DNA from: Sphingomonadales bacterium
GTDB taxonomy: Bacteria > Pseudomonadota > Alphaproteobacteria > Sphingomonadales > Sphingomonadaceae
NCBI GenBank assembly: GCA_006226685.1
Contig: SBGG01000040.1
Coordinates: 32,508-96,507 of the forward strand
DNA: 64,000 nucleotides
Direction: 5' to 3'
Positions 53,207 through 63,166 of the stretch are shown piece after piece; the first letter of the stretch is position 1; each line of letters opens with the position of its first letter. Both the position numbers and the translations under genes were made by a program. The notes under the pieces were generated by a model, which was not told the origin of the DNA, ran no database searches, and was given only the letters and a program-made list of their open reading frames with translations.

Positions 53207-53605
53207 ATGGCAGACCCGATTATTTGCGGTGACGGCGTTTTTTCACACGCCTGCGTCGGAGCCACCGATCTTGCCGCCTCGTCAGCCTTTTACGATGCCG
53301 CCCTCGCCCCGCTCGGCGTGAAGAATCTCGGGCCGAGCGGCGAAACCGTCATGCTTTACGGGAAGGATAAGCCGGCGTTCCTGGTGCTGAAGCCCAGCAA
53401 TGGCGAAGCACCCTCCGGCAATGGCGTGACTATCGGCTTCGCGGCGGCCAGTCCGGCCGATGTCGATGCCTTTCATGCCGCAGGTCTTGCCGCCGGTGGC
53501 ACGGATGAGGGCGCACCCGGCCCGCGCGACATCCTGCCCGGCGCCTATGCCGCTTATCTGCGCGATCCGGCAGGGAACAAGATCTGCTCCTATGCCTTTG
53601 TCTGA
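53207..53605 (+). CDS. VOC-family (glyoxalase-like) protein
   Basis: FSHACVGATDLAASSAFYDAALAPLG...YAAYLRDPAGNKICSY. Confidence 0.9.
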   Translation: MADPIICGDGVFSHACVGATDLAASSAFYDAALAPLGVKNLGPSGETVMLYGKDKPAFLVLKPSNGEAPSGNGVTIGFAAASPADVDAFHAAGLAAGGTDEGAPGPRDILPGAYAAYLRDPAGNKICSYAFV

Positions 53606-53620
53606 GGATGTGAGGGACTG

Positions 53621-54475
53621 GTGATGGAACAGGTCAGCGCCAACAAAAGCCATGGCGGCGTGCAGAGTGTATACAAGCACCAGTCCGCAGTGACGAAAAC
53701 GGAGATGACCTTCTCCGTTTTCGTCCCCGACCATGAACCGGGCGTAAGGTTACCGGTGCTCTGGTATCTTTCGGGACTTACCTGCACCCATGCCAATGTG
53801 ACGGAAAAAGGCGAATATCGCGCCGCATGTGCCGAGCACGGCATCATTTTCGTCGCGCCGGACACGTCCCCGCGCGGGCCGGACCGCGACGGCAAGGACG
53901 TGCCGGACGATGCCGAAAGCGCCTATGATTTCGGTCTCGGCGCGGGTTTCTATGTCAATGCGACACAGGCTCCGTTCGCCACCCATTACCATATGCGCGA
54001 TTATATCGAGGCCGAGCTGCCCGCGCTGATTGCCGACCATTTCCCCGCCGACATGAATCGGCAAGGCATTACCGGCCATTCTATGGGCGGTCATGGCGCC
54101 CTGACCATCGCCCTGCGCAATTCCGGCCGGTTTCGTTCTGTTTCCGCCTTCTCTCCGATCGTCTCGCCGATGAACTGCCCCTGGGGGCACAAGGCGCTTT
54201 CCGGATATCTGGGCGAAGCCTCCGCCGACTGGGCCGATTATGACGCCTGTGCCCTGATCGACAATGGCGCTCGCCTTCCCAACCTTCTGGTCGATCAGGG
54301 CGATGCCGACATCTTCCTTGAGGGGCAGCTCAAAACCCATTTGCTGCGCGAGGCTTGCAACCGCGCCGGGCAACCCGCGACCATCCGCATGCAATCTGGT
54401 TATGACCACAGCTATTATTTCATCTCCACCTTCATGGCGGACCATGTCGGCTGGCACGCGGCCCGGCTGAAATAG
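53621..54475 (+). CDS. fghA: S-formylglutathione hydrolase
   Basis: MTFSVFVPDHEPGVRLPVLWYLSGLTCTHANVTEKGEYR, GHSMGGHGALTIAL; GTG 53621 or ATG 53624 start. Confidence 0.96.
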   Translation: MMEQVSANKSHGGVQSVYKHQSAVTKTEMTFSVFVPDHEPGVRLPVLWYLSGLTCTHANVTEKGEYRAACAEHGIIFVAPDTSPRGPDRDGKDVPDDAESAYDFGLGAGFYVNATQAPFATHYHMRDYIEAELPALIADHFPADMNRQGITGHSMGGHGALTIALRNSGRFRSVSAFSPIVSPMNCPWGHKALSGYLGEASADWADYDACALIDNGARLPNLLVDQGDADIFLEGQLKTHLLREACNRAGQPATIRMQSGYDHSYYFISTFMADHVGWHAARLK

Positions 54476-54570
54476 CATTCCCGTTTCGCATACTCTGGTC
54501 GCGCGGCGGATTGCCTTTGCCCCGCGACCGCCTATTCTCTCCCGGCCGATGAAAATGCCGGGAGAGCCTC

Positions 54571-55461
54571 ATGTGCGATGAAACCACGGAAACCGAAAAT
54601 GCCGACTGGCTGGCCAGACACACGCTCGGTCGCCGCGAATTCGGCCTGATCGGGGTCAGCGCGGCTGGCCTTGCGCTGTTCCCGGGCTGTGCCTCCGGCA
54701 CCGGCCCGTCCGGTGCGTCCACGAACACCGTCTCACAAAAGGTCATCATCGACACGCCCGATGGCAGGGCCGATGCCTTTTTCGTTCATCCTGCCGAGGG
54801 CAGTCATCCCGCGATATTGTTGTGGCCGGATATTGCCGGACTGCGGCCCGCCTATGAGATGATGGCGACGCGCCTTGCCGCCTCAGGCTATGCGGTGCTG
54901 GCGATCAATCCCTATTACCGCTCGCAACCCGCCCCTGTTTTTGAGTCTTTTGCAGAATGGCGTACCGAAGCGGGGCAGGCAAAGCTGGCGCCGATGCGCG
55001 AAGCCATCACCAATGACGGCATCGTCAGCGATGCCCGCACGCTCATCGGCTGGCTGGACCAGCAGCCTGCGGTCGATACCGCACGCGGCATAGGCAGCTG
55101 CGGTTATTGCATGGGCGGCCCCTACACCTTCCGCACCGCCTTTGCACGGCCCGAGCGGGTGACGGCTATCGCCTCCTTCCACGGGGCGAGGCTAACGGGT
55201 AAGGACGCCGACAGCCCCAATGCCCTGATCGCCGGCTTCAAGGCCGCCATGCTGATCGCGATCGCGCAAAATGATGATGAGCGCGACCCCGATGCCAAGG
55301 ACATATTGCGCGCGGCGGCCAAAGCCGCAGACCGCCCCGCCGAAATAGAGGTTTATCCGGCCCAGCATGGCTGGTGCACGATCGATTCCCCGGTCTACGA
55401 TCAGACACAGGCCGAAAAGGCATGGGAACGGATGCTCGCGACGTTCAGAGAATATCTGTAA
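54571..55461 (+). CDS. Dienelactone hydrolase family protein with Tat-like/lipoprotein N-terminus
   Basis: RREFGLIGVSAAGLALFPGCAS; HPAILLWPDIAGLRPAYEMMATRLAASGYAVLAINPYYR; GSCGYCMGG. Confidence 0.9.
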   Translation: MCDETTETENADWLARHTLGRREFGLIGVSAAGLALFPGCASGTGPSGASTNTVSQKVIIDTPDGRADAFFVHPAEGSHPAILLWPDIAGLRPAYEMMATRLAASGYAVLAINPYYRSQPAPVFESFAEWRTEAGQAKLAPMREAITNDGIVSDARTLIGWLDQQPAVDTARGIGSCGYCMGGPYTFRTAFARPERVTAIASFHGARLTGKDADSPNALIAGFKAAMLIAIAQNDDERDPDAKDILRAAAKAADRPAEIEVYPAQHGWCTIDSPVYDQTQAEKAWERMLATFREYL

Positions 55462-55597
55462 AAGCAAGGCGTTGACAATTTCCGGGCCATAAGGCGGATG
55501 ATCCCACGGCCCGGAAACAAAAACCAAAACCGGACGAGCGCCGTTTTCCCGGAAACTGGGAAGTACCCCCTTCCTCTCACGCTCAGTCGCCCTGCCT

Positions 55598-56128
55598 TCA
55601 ATCGACCCGCTTCAGCCCCTTGGCAAAGGCGGCGGCCTTTTCGGCATAATGGTCGGCGGACCGGCGCAGGGCCTCGACCGCCGCCTCATCAAGCGAGCGA
55701 ACCGCCTTGGCCGGAACCCCGACGATAAGACTGCCCGGTTCGAAGGTCTTGCCTTCGGTCACCAGCGCGCCCGCGCCGACGATGCAGTTTTCCGGAATAA
55801 CCGCGCGATTGAGGATCGTCGCCCCCATGCCGATCAGGCTGTTATCGCCAATGGTGCAACCGTGCAGCATCACATGATGGCCGACCGTCACCCCCTCGCC
55901 CACGGTGCAGGGGATATCCGTGTCGCTATGCATCACCACCTGCTCCTGAATATTACTGCGCGCGCCAATGATGATCGGCGTATTGTCGGCCCGGACAACC
56001 ACGCCGAACCAGATACTGGCCGCGCTACCGAGCCGGACATCGCCAATGAGATCGGCCGACGGCGCCACCCATGCCGACCCATCAACGGGCAATGACGGCG
56101 ACTGGCCGTTAAATTCATATAAGGGCAT
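55598..56128 (-). CDS. Gamma-carbonic-anhydrase-like hexapeptide-repeat protein
   Basis: ADLIGDVRLGSAASIWFGVVVRADNTPIIIGARSNIQEQVVMHSD...TVGHHVMLHGCTIGDNSLIGMGA. Confidence 0.92.
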   Translation of the reverse strand: MPLYEFNGQSPSLPVDGSAWVAPSADLIGDVRLGSAASIWFGVVVRADNTPIIIGARSNIQEQVVMHSDTDIPCTVGEGVTVGHHVMLHGCTIGDNSLIGMGATILNRAVIPENCIVGAGALVTEGKTFEPGSLIVGVPAKAVRSLDEAAVEALRRSADHYAEKAAAFAKGLKRVD

Positions 56129-56251
56129 TCCAATCCTCTCCCGCAAACAGGGGCAAGGATCAGGACTGTAATGGAAACAGAGAAAATCCGCATCCCCTGA
56201 TGCGCGGGAGCAATGAATGCTCCCACGCTTCCGGCCCCATGCAAGCGGTAA

Positions 56252-56923
56252 TCAGAAGCGGAAGAGCATTCCTCCCTGAACGGCCGTCGGATTCAACGTC
56301 ACATCCGCCGTCAACGGCGCACCGCCATAGACGCCGGAACCATCGGTTTTCATCCAGGCATAGGAAATGCTCGCATAAATACCGATATGGGAATCCAGCA
56401 TATATTCGGCGCCCCCCTGCACCATCGGCCCCCAGCTTCCATCGACATTCAGGTTGGAAACCGCCGCATCCTTTTCCTTGAAGCTTACGAAATGGGCGAC
56501 CCCTGCCCCCACAAAGGGCTGGAATGGGCTGGACTGATTCAGATGATATTTGGCCAGCACCCCGCCAAGTCCATAGCGGACGGAACCAAGCTTGCCGACC
56601 GGATCCAATATCCCCCTGCCATCGACATCCGTCGTGGGCGGAATGCCGAGAGTCAGCGTAAGCGACACCTCCGGAACGACATAGACCTCCGCTTCGAACG
56701 ACAGCGTCAGCCCGTCGCTCGCATGCAGATTAGCGCCCGGAAGATCCGTGCCCAGCACCTTGAATTTGGCCGAGGAATCAAACAAAATGCCGACTGGCCC
56801 GGTGCGCACGCTTATATCGCCCGCTTTCGGGCGATAGTCTTCGGCCAATGCCGGGGAAGCCATGGCGGAAACCACCATGGCGACAGCGATAAAAATTCTG
56901 TTTTTTTGTTTAGGCGGCGACCA
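56252..56923 (-). CDS. OmpW-family outer membrane protein
   Basis: Signal peptide ASPALAE; AEVYVVPEVSLTLTLGIPPTTDV...FQPFVGAGVAH...AEYMLDSHIGIYASISYAWMKT...FRF C-terminus. Confidence 0.88.
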   Translation of the reverse strand, partial: WSPPKQKNRIFIAVAMVVSAMASPALAEDYRPKAGDISVRTGPVGILFDSSAKFKVLGTDLPGANLHASDGLTLSFEAEVYVVPEVSLTLTLGIPPTTDVDGRGILDPVGKLGSVRYGLGGVLAKYHLNQSSPFQPFVGAGVAHFVSFKEKDAAVSNLNVDGSWGPMVQGGAEYMLDSHIGIYASISYAWMKTDGSGVYGGAPLTADVTLNPTAVQGGMLFRF

Positions 56924-57956
56924 CATTTTTCTTTTCTCTCTCATGATAAGACAGGTTTTTTATAGGAAATTTCTTCTCCATCCAGCCGCACAATATGTCG
57001 GAAACAGCCTTGTCGACCAGAAGGTCGAAATGGCCGCATTGTCCGATCGGCGGCATATCCGCATGTGGGGCAACAACATCCAGCGCCTCCCGATAACGCG
57101 ACTGGTCGAAACACTCGTCGGTTTCGCCAGCCAGCAATAAAACCGGCTTCGCAGGCATAATCGGTTCGGCATCGGGGATCCATCGCCCCGCCCCAAAGGC
57201 CATCATCGTGTTGAACGACCAGTGTCGTACGAACCGGGGATCATGCGGGGCTGCGTCGAGATCGAAATCGACCACTGTCATATTGTTGAACCAGCGCACA
57301 CCGAAAAGATTGGCGAGAACCAACGCCTTCATCCGCATCGCGCGCAGACGGGTCCAGCCACCGAAATACGGACGCACCGTCGGGGATCCCAGCCCCAGAT
57401 AAGGGGCAAGAAAGACATAGCCGTCGACCAGTTCCCGCGCCTCGCTGCGGGAAAGGCCGAGAACCACGCCGCCGCCCGCCGAGTGACCGCCAAGCACGAT
57501 CCGGTCATCGGGCCGCTCTTCGCGCAGCTTCGCCAGAAAACGGCCCACATCAGCAATGATCTGGCCCGGATCGGACACCGCATGTCCCTTGTCGCCACCG
57601 GTCAGGCCATGACCGCGCATGTTGAGCGTATAAACACGCGCCTTGCCGGAACCGGAAACGGCCGAAGCGATAGAATGGAGCTGATCGCCAAAGCATCCTG
57701 CCCCGTGAATGAGCACCAGATGCACGTCCGACGCCGCCTCATAACGGCGAAACCCCAGCGCCATCCCGTCCCCCATATCGAGAAACCGCGCCCTCGGCAG
57801 GCCATCGTCACGGATTTCGGGCAGACGATCGAAGGCCGTCGCAGGAAAAGGGCGACGGCCCGATCGCGTAAAATGTCTCAGGGCGCGTTCGTAGACAAAC
57901 AGAGTCCGCCACTCCACGCCCGGAGCATGATCCATGCTGACAGATTTACGCGACAT
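56910..57956 (-). CDS. Alpha/beta hydrolase (lysophospholipase-like)
   Basis: LVLIHGAGCFGDQLHSIA, NMRGHGLTGGDKGHAV, LGGHSAGGGVVLG nucleophile elbow. Confidence 0.88.
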   Translation of the reverse strand: MSRKSVSMDHAPGVEWRTLFVYERALRHFTRSGRRPFPATAFDRLPEIRDDGLPRARFLDMGDGMALGFRRYEAASDVHLVLIHGAGCFGDQLHSIASAVSGSGKARVYTLNMRGHGLTGGDKGHAVSDPGQIIADVGRFLAKLREERPDDRIVLGGHSAGGGVVLGLSRSEARELVDGYVFLAPYLGLGSPTVRPYFGGWTRLRAMRMKALVLANLFGVRWFNNMTVVDFDLDAAPHDPRFVRHWSFNTMMAFGAGRWIPDAEPIMPAKPVLLLAGETDECFDQSRYREALDVVAPHADMPPIGQCGHFDLLVDKAVSDILCGWMEKKFPIKNLSYHEREKKNVVAA

Positions 57957-57981
57957 AACGCAAATCTATCGCATAAACTGG

Positions 57982-58824
57982 TTAAGCCTTTGTTCCCGAT
58001 ACGACGACGATGCTGAGCGCTGCGGCAAAACGATCATTTTCGGCCCGGACCTTCAGGTCGTCGCCCCATTTCGCCGCCCGCTCCTCGGACACCAGTCCGC
58101 CCGAAACAGCCATTTTCACCACCAGAGACAGGTCGAGCACCTTCGACACCGCCTTAATGTCCGAAGACGTCAGAGTCTGGATCGAACAGCGCACATCCTT
58201 AAGCCCATGGTCACGCATCATCGTCCACAGGTCGCGCGGCAGATAAGGCATCACGCAGCTATTGGCGATCTCGTTCACCAGCAACCGGGTCGTCCCGTAA
58301 TCGTCGCTGGCGACCCAGAAGCCGTGCATATCCGGTTCGCTCAGCACGATCCGCCCCCCCGGCCTGGTAACCCGAATGAATTCGGCCAGCGTCGCTTCCG
58401 GGTTCTGAACATGGATCAGCACGCGGTCCGCGCGAATGGCGTCCAGCTCATTGTCGGGCAGGCCGAGCCCTTCCGACGACGCCTGGAGGAAGCTGACATT
58501 CCCTTTATCGGCATGGCGCTTCTGCGCCTCGGCGATCATCGCGCTACTAAGGTCAAGGCCAATAGCCTGGCCAGAAGGTCCCACCAGATCGGCAAGACTG
58601 CTCACATCCTCACCGGTGCCGCAGCCGACATCGGCCACCCGCGCACCGGACGCGATATTCATGAGGTCGAACGTGAATTTCTTATAAGCCCGGAACACAT
58701 CCAGGGCGTGCATTTCATCCAGACGCTCGATGAAATCATTGGCATCCGTCTTGTCGACGGCCGAAAATGCGCCAAGCTGGCGATCCAAAACTGGCTGATC
58801 CTTGTCGCTCACTATCACCCTCAT
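57982..58824 (-). CDS. Class I SAM-dependent methyltransferase
   Basis: GARVADVGCGTGEDVSSLADLVGPSGQAIGLDLSSAMIAEAQKR...DAIRADRVLIHVQNPEATLAEFIRVTRPGGRIVLSEPD. Confidence 0.92.
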   Translation of the reverse strand: MRVIVSDKDQPVLDRQLGAFSAVDKTDANDFIERLDEMHALDVFRAYKKFTFDLMNIASGARVADVGCGTGEDVSSLADLVGPSGQAIGLDLSSAMIAEAQKRHADKGNVSFLQASSEGLGLPDNELDAIRADRVLIHVQNPEATLAEFIRVTRPGGRIVLSEPDMHGFWVASDDYGTTRLLVNEIANSCVMPYLPRDLWTMMRDHGLKDVRCSIQTLTSSDIKAVSKVLDLSLVVKMAVSGGLVSEERAAKWGDDLKVRAENDRFAAALSIVVVSGTKA

Positions 58825-58989
58825 CTATGCAATATCCCGACCCGAAATGGCACCACGAAGGGTGCCGCATGGCGTAATGCCAGCAGGATCACTCCCCCAT
58901 GAATCGTTAAGTATGTTTGTGCAGACGTGGGTAACCCAAAACCATTCGGGATCAATCGCCTTAACCAATTGGGCCGCCCCCCGGTGCCC

Positions 58990-59079
58990 ATCGGCCACCT
59001 GCGTCCCCGGCCCCAACACCCTGTAAATGGCGGCTCTTCCTATGCCCCAGGTCAGACATACTGTCCCAAAATGACGCAT
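58990..59079 (-). pseudogene. Possible relic of a serine recombinase/resolvase C-terminal HTH
   Basis: FGTVCLTWGIGRAAIYRVLG resembles the resolvase ...LGIGRATVYRVLG helix-turn-helix; no intact catalytic domain nearby. Confidence 0.35.
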
Positions 59080-59232
59080 GCAGATATTTCAGGGCGTGTT
59101 CGCGCCTACGTTACGCCATCTTCTGAACGGCAGTTCGGTCCGCGAGCCCAATGCAAAGCCTGCCTCCTCCATGAGGCGCATGGCACGCGCGGAGGAGCGC
59201 AAAAGCAATATGCCGACCGTATCGCAGCCGAC

Positions 59233-60180
59233 TCAGTTACCGATGGCCGCGGGATCGCTCCACCATGTCAGCGTGTGTACATCATGGGCGGTCGTCCACA
59301 CGCCCTCCGGCGTATAGCGCAGGGCACCGCTGCCCGACGCTTTGCCGACGCGCGCGCGAACCTCCATCGAGACCGGATCGATCACGGCAAAGGTCTGCCC
59401 CAGGGTCGTGCGCAACCATATCTTGCCGCCCCCGGTATCGATATCCCCATAGACAAGGCTTTCATCGACCTTGACGCGCCCTGATATATCCCCGGTCGCA
59501 GGGTCTACCCGGACCACCGTGCCGTCCCCCTGTTCCTGAACCCAGACCGCGCCTTCGCCCGCAGCCAGGAAACCCGGCTGCCGCCCCAGTTTCGTCCTTG
59601 CAACGACAACATTGGTTTCCGGATCGACTTTCTGAAGCGTTTGCCGGGAAGCACTGACCACCCAGAGCGACCCGAAACCAAAGGCCAGATAGCTGCTACC
59701 CGGATCAACCCGAACCGAGGCGATCACGCGATTGGAGGCGGGATCGACCCGGGCCACCACACCTTCAGCATCGCTCGCCACCCAGACGTAACCGGCCCCG
59801 GCCACAACATTCAGTTCCCCATCGGGACTGGCGATGCCGGTCGGGATGGCAGCGACCTTCCGGGCCGTTTCCACATCAATCCGGTTAAGCGTCCGATCCT
59901 CGCAATCAGCCACCCACAAAGCCCCCGCAGCCATGGCCATCGTCCCGCAAGGGTGAGTCATGGCGACTTCGGCAAGCTTGCCCTGTTTCGACCAGCGCTC
60001 GACTCTTCCCGCATTGGTCGTCCAGACGGAATCCCGATCGACCGTAAGGAAGTCCGCAAACCCCGGAACCTCTAGCACCAGTTCGCTTTCCGCAGCCACT
60101 GCCGGGAAGACCATGCCACCACTTCCGATCATCATGGCCGCGATGGCCGCAACAACCCGTTTCCTGCTTCCCATGTTCAC
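59233..60180 (-). CDS. Secreted beta-propeller protein (Vgb/YVTN-like)
   Basis: Signal peptide; repeated GYVWVASDAEGVVARVDPASNRVIASV / GSLWVVSASRQTLQKVDPETNVVVARTKLG blades. Confidence 0.85.
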   Translation of the reverse strand: MNMGSRKRVVAAIAAMMIGSGGMVFPAVAAESELVLEVPGFADFLTVDRDSVWTTNAGRVERWSKQGKLAEVAMTHPCGTMAMAAGALWVADCEDRTLNRIDVETARKVAAIPTGIASPDGELNVVAGAGYVWVASDAEGVVARVDPASNRVIASVRVDPGSSYLAFGFGSLWVVSASRQTLQKVDPETNVVVARTKLGRQPGFLAAGEGAVWVQEQGDGTVVRVDPATGDISGRVKVDESLVYGDIDTGGGKIWLRTTLGQTFAVIDPVSMEVRARVGKASGSGALRYTPEGVWTTAHDVHTLTWWSDPAAIGN

Positions 60181-60260
60181 GAAGCACTTCCCTCTTTAAT
60201 TTCCAAGCTGAGCTGACCCGGGCTGTTCCAGCCCATTTCCCCGAATGAAGCCCGATTGCA

Positions 60261-61142
60261 TCAGCCCGCTGTGGAAGTGGACTCGGCCCGTTTCGCGTTG
60301 AAGCGCTCGATCAGCGGCAAGAAGGGAAACAGGAACTGCTCCTTGATCGACAGCCGACGGCGCTCGTCCTGACCCACAATCTCCGACTCCCCTTCGCGAT
60401 AGGTTCCGAAGATACGGTCGAGCAGGATGAACGAGTTCGCATAGTTGCAGCGCGTCGAGTCATAATCCACCGAATGATGCAGGCTGTGGTGCCGGATCGT
60501 CGTGAAGAAAAACGCATACCAGCGAGGCGGATCCAGACGCGTATTGGCGTGAGCGAAGGACGAAATCACATGCAATATGTTCGCCCCGCAGAATATCGCG
60601 GCATCCTGGAGATCGAACAGCGCGACCACGCTGAGGCTGATCAGGAAGAGTTCCAGCGGGTTGCCGATCGCGCCCTTCATTGCATTCAGCTGAGTGACAT
60701 GATGATGCGGGGCATGGGTGGACCAGAAGAAGCTGTTATTATGCATCAACCGGTGCATCCAATATTGCCCGAATTCGATCAGGAAAATGACCAGCGCGAC
60801 CTGCGCAAGGAAAGGCATGTGCATCGCCCATTGGGTGGTGATGCCGAGCGACTGCTTGACCGCGAGCAACGGATCTTCGGCCAGATGCGTCGTGACCCAG
60901 CCGATCACGGTCGTGTTGAAGATCACATAAAAGAGGTCGGTCGCAAATTCGCGCTTGTTTATCCGCCAGCTTGCATAGCGTTCGGCGATCAGTTCAAGCC
61001 CCTGTATCGACGCCGTGATAAGCGCCCCGACAATAACGATGGTCCACGGACTCTTCACCCAGGCTTCGGGGGCGGACATCCAGAATATTATGAGCGCCAC
61101 GACGATCGCGGGCTGCACTAGACTGAACATGGCTTTCTTCAT
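60261..61142 (-). CDS. Sterol desaturase / fatty acid hydroxylase family protein
   Basis: EFGQYWMHRLMHNNSFFWSTHAPHHHVTQLNAMKG and RHHSLHHSVDYDSTRCNY histidine boxes. Confidence 0.93.
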   Translation of the reverse strand: MKKAMFSLVQPAIVVALIIFWMSAPEAWVKSPWTIVIVGALITASIQGLELIAERYASWRINKREFATDLFYVIFNTTVIGWVTTHLAEDPLLAVKQSLGITTQWAMHMPFLAQVALVIFLIEFGQYWMHRLMHNNSFFWSTHAPHHHVTQLNAMKGAIGNPLELFLISLSVVALFDLQDAAIFCGANILHVISSFAHANTRLDPPRWYAFFFTTIRHHSLHHSVDYDSTRCNYANSFILLDRIFGTYREGESEIVGQDERRRLSIKEQFLFPFLPLIERFNAKRAESTSTAG

Positions 61143-61719
61143 GGCATTCTTACCCTCGTCATGTGATTTCGAAAGAAGAGCGGCGAACGATTGGCAAGGC
61201 GTTTAGGCTGCGGGCCATCGGATACCGGCTTTGCCAACCGCACCTCATGCCCATGATCTTCACAGGCAAGGCGCCCCGGATTTCGACACATCACACCAGA
61301 TCGGCCCAGCGCCGATGAAGTTCATCCTGCCTGTCGATACGAATGCGGCCAACTCAGCCATAGGCGTCTCCCTATGGCCACATCATGCGGGGAGGCATGG
61401 ACGGAACAAGTGTACAAATGACGTAGGATTGCCTCTCCCCTACCTTCGGCGGTTTCAGGGGGAAGATGCACCCGTTTGATCATCGTCGCGCCGCGAACAA
61501 TCGCCGACGCACCGAGCACGGCCTTGAAGGCCGGAAGGTCCCTGATTGCAGAGCTGGGGCGCTGGACCGGATCAGCGTTTACCGCGCTATCCGGTCCGGG
61601 GAATAATCCATTTTACCGAATAATCATTTCGGGCAGGCAGAGTTTTCACCGCGCACGCCGTGCACAAGGCGAATGCCCTGCCTTTCAGGGAGCCCGCAAA
61701 CTCGTCCTCAGGTCAGGCT

Positions 61720-61941
61720 CTAGGGTCAGGCCCCATTGCTGACACCGTTGAGGCGTCCAGATAGCGATCCTATCGGGCCATATTGCCCGCCAGGAAGGCT
61801 GGTTGCCTTTCCAGGGACAATTTGGTTCCAGAGGGAAGCCATCTGGACGTCCCGGAGGGATTTGACCAGAATGGCCCGGCGCTGCGTTGAGCCATTTTGC
61901 TTCAAACCTCAATGGTGCCAGTAAGTGAGTCCTGACCCTAG
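61720..61941. mobile_element. MITE-like element, family B (222 bp)
   Basis: CTAGGGTCAGG...(GT)CCTGACCCTAG inverted ends with TA at each side; no coding capacity; homologous end at 27680-27739. Confidence 0.78.
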
Positions 61942-62939
61942 CCCCGCACCACGCATCGGAAACCAATATGGCTGGTCGAACTGTCGATCGGCTGACCCTG
62001 CCGCGCAGCGGGACGGTATCTCTGGCAATAATTTTCCGCGCAAAGATGCGATCCCCCCTTGGTGACCCGGCGCGGAATTCTGGAATCGGGCATGCACGGG
62101 TCGAAACTCTCCCGCATCACCCCGCCGCGCGGGTTCGCGACCGTACAACAGGCGTCAGGCTTTCGTTTCTCGACAGCCTTGGGCATCGCATACCAATCGC
62201 CCGTCCATTCCCAGACATTACCGATCATGTCATAGAGGCCATAATCATTGGCCGGATAGCTGCGAACGGGACTCGTTCGTTCCCATCCGTCTTCCCGCGT
62301 ATTTTCGTGCGGAAAGGCGCCCTGCCAATAATTGGCGAGCATCTTTCCGTCCGGGGCCAGTTCATCCCCCCACTGATATTCGCGGCCTTCATGCCCGCCG
62401 CGGGCGGCAAATTCCCACTCCGCTTCGGTCGGCAGGCTCTTCCCTATCCATTTCGCATAGGCTTCCGCATCGGCATAGCTCACCTGCGTTACCGGATGAT
62501 CTTCCAGACCGGCGAGGGAACTGCCCTCCCCCAGCGGGTGACGCCAGTCCGCGCCGAAAACAAATTGCCACCACTGGCTCCAGTTGTTCAACGGAACCGA
62601 ATGAGCCGGGCTGACAAAAACAAGCGAGCCGGGCTTTGCCATCTCCGGGTCCATACCGGGATAATCCTTCGGATCAGGTGCTATCTCCGCAAGGGTCACA
62701 TGACCGGTTGCCTCGATGAATTCAGCGAACTGCCTGTTGGTGACAGGCGTTTCATCGATCCAGAACGGATCCACCTTCACCCGCCGCAAAGGCCGTTCTT
62801 CCGGATAAAATGCCTCGGATCCCATGGTGAACACACCACCGGTCAAATGGATCATCCCCTCCGTCGAGGCGCGCTTTTTCTTGAATCTGGTTGCCATCGG
62901 GTCAGTTTGGCAGACTTTCATAAAAGCCTGCAATGCCAA
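61938..62939 (-). CDS. Formylglycine-generating enzyme (SUMF1 family); start may be internal
   Basis: GGVFTMGSEAFYPEERPLRRVKVDPFWIDETPVTNRQFAEF...VTKGGSHLCAENYCQRYRPAARQGQPIDSSTSHIGFRC; stop codon lies in the family B element terminus. Confidence 0.93.
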   Translation of the reverse strand: MALQAFMKVCQTDPMATRFKKKRASTEGMIHLTGGVFTMGSEAFYPEERPLRRVKVDPFWIDETPVTNRQFAEFIEATGHVTLAEIAPDPKDYPGMDPEMAKPGSLVFVSPAHSVPLNNWSQWWQFVFGADWRHPLGEGSSLAGLEDHPVTQVSYADAEAYAKWIGKSLPTEAEWEFAARGGHEGREYQWGDELAPDGKMLANYWQGAFPHENTREDGWERTSPVRSYPANDYGLYDMIGNVWEWTGDWYAMPKAVEKRKPDACCTVANPRGGVMRESFDPCMPDSRIPRRVTKGGSHLCAENYCQRYRPAARQGQPIDSSTSHIGFRCVVRG

Positions 62940-63166
62940 TTTCTGCCCTTGTTCCCGCCCGACAGGCGGTCAGAGGCACCTCTATATCATAAAGAAGCAC
63001 CGAAATCGGTCGAAGCAAGGGTCCGGCGGTCAATAGGTTTTTTGACAATCATGACCCGTTCATGCGTCGGATCGTTCAGCAAAGGTCCATCTGCCGCGTG
63101 ACAGAAAGGAACAAGATTGTTAGGGGGCGCGTCCGAAGCGCCATTTACGCTGTAGAGGGAAAAGGG

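Noticed and set aside
61560-61605. GGACCGGAT...ATCCGGTCC inverted repeat
   Set aside because: A reasonable hairpin but with no T-run and no gene ending nearby; function cannot be supported.
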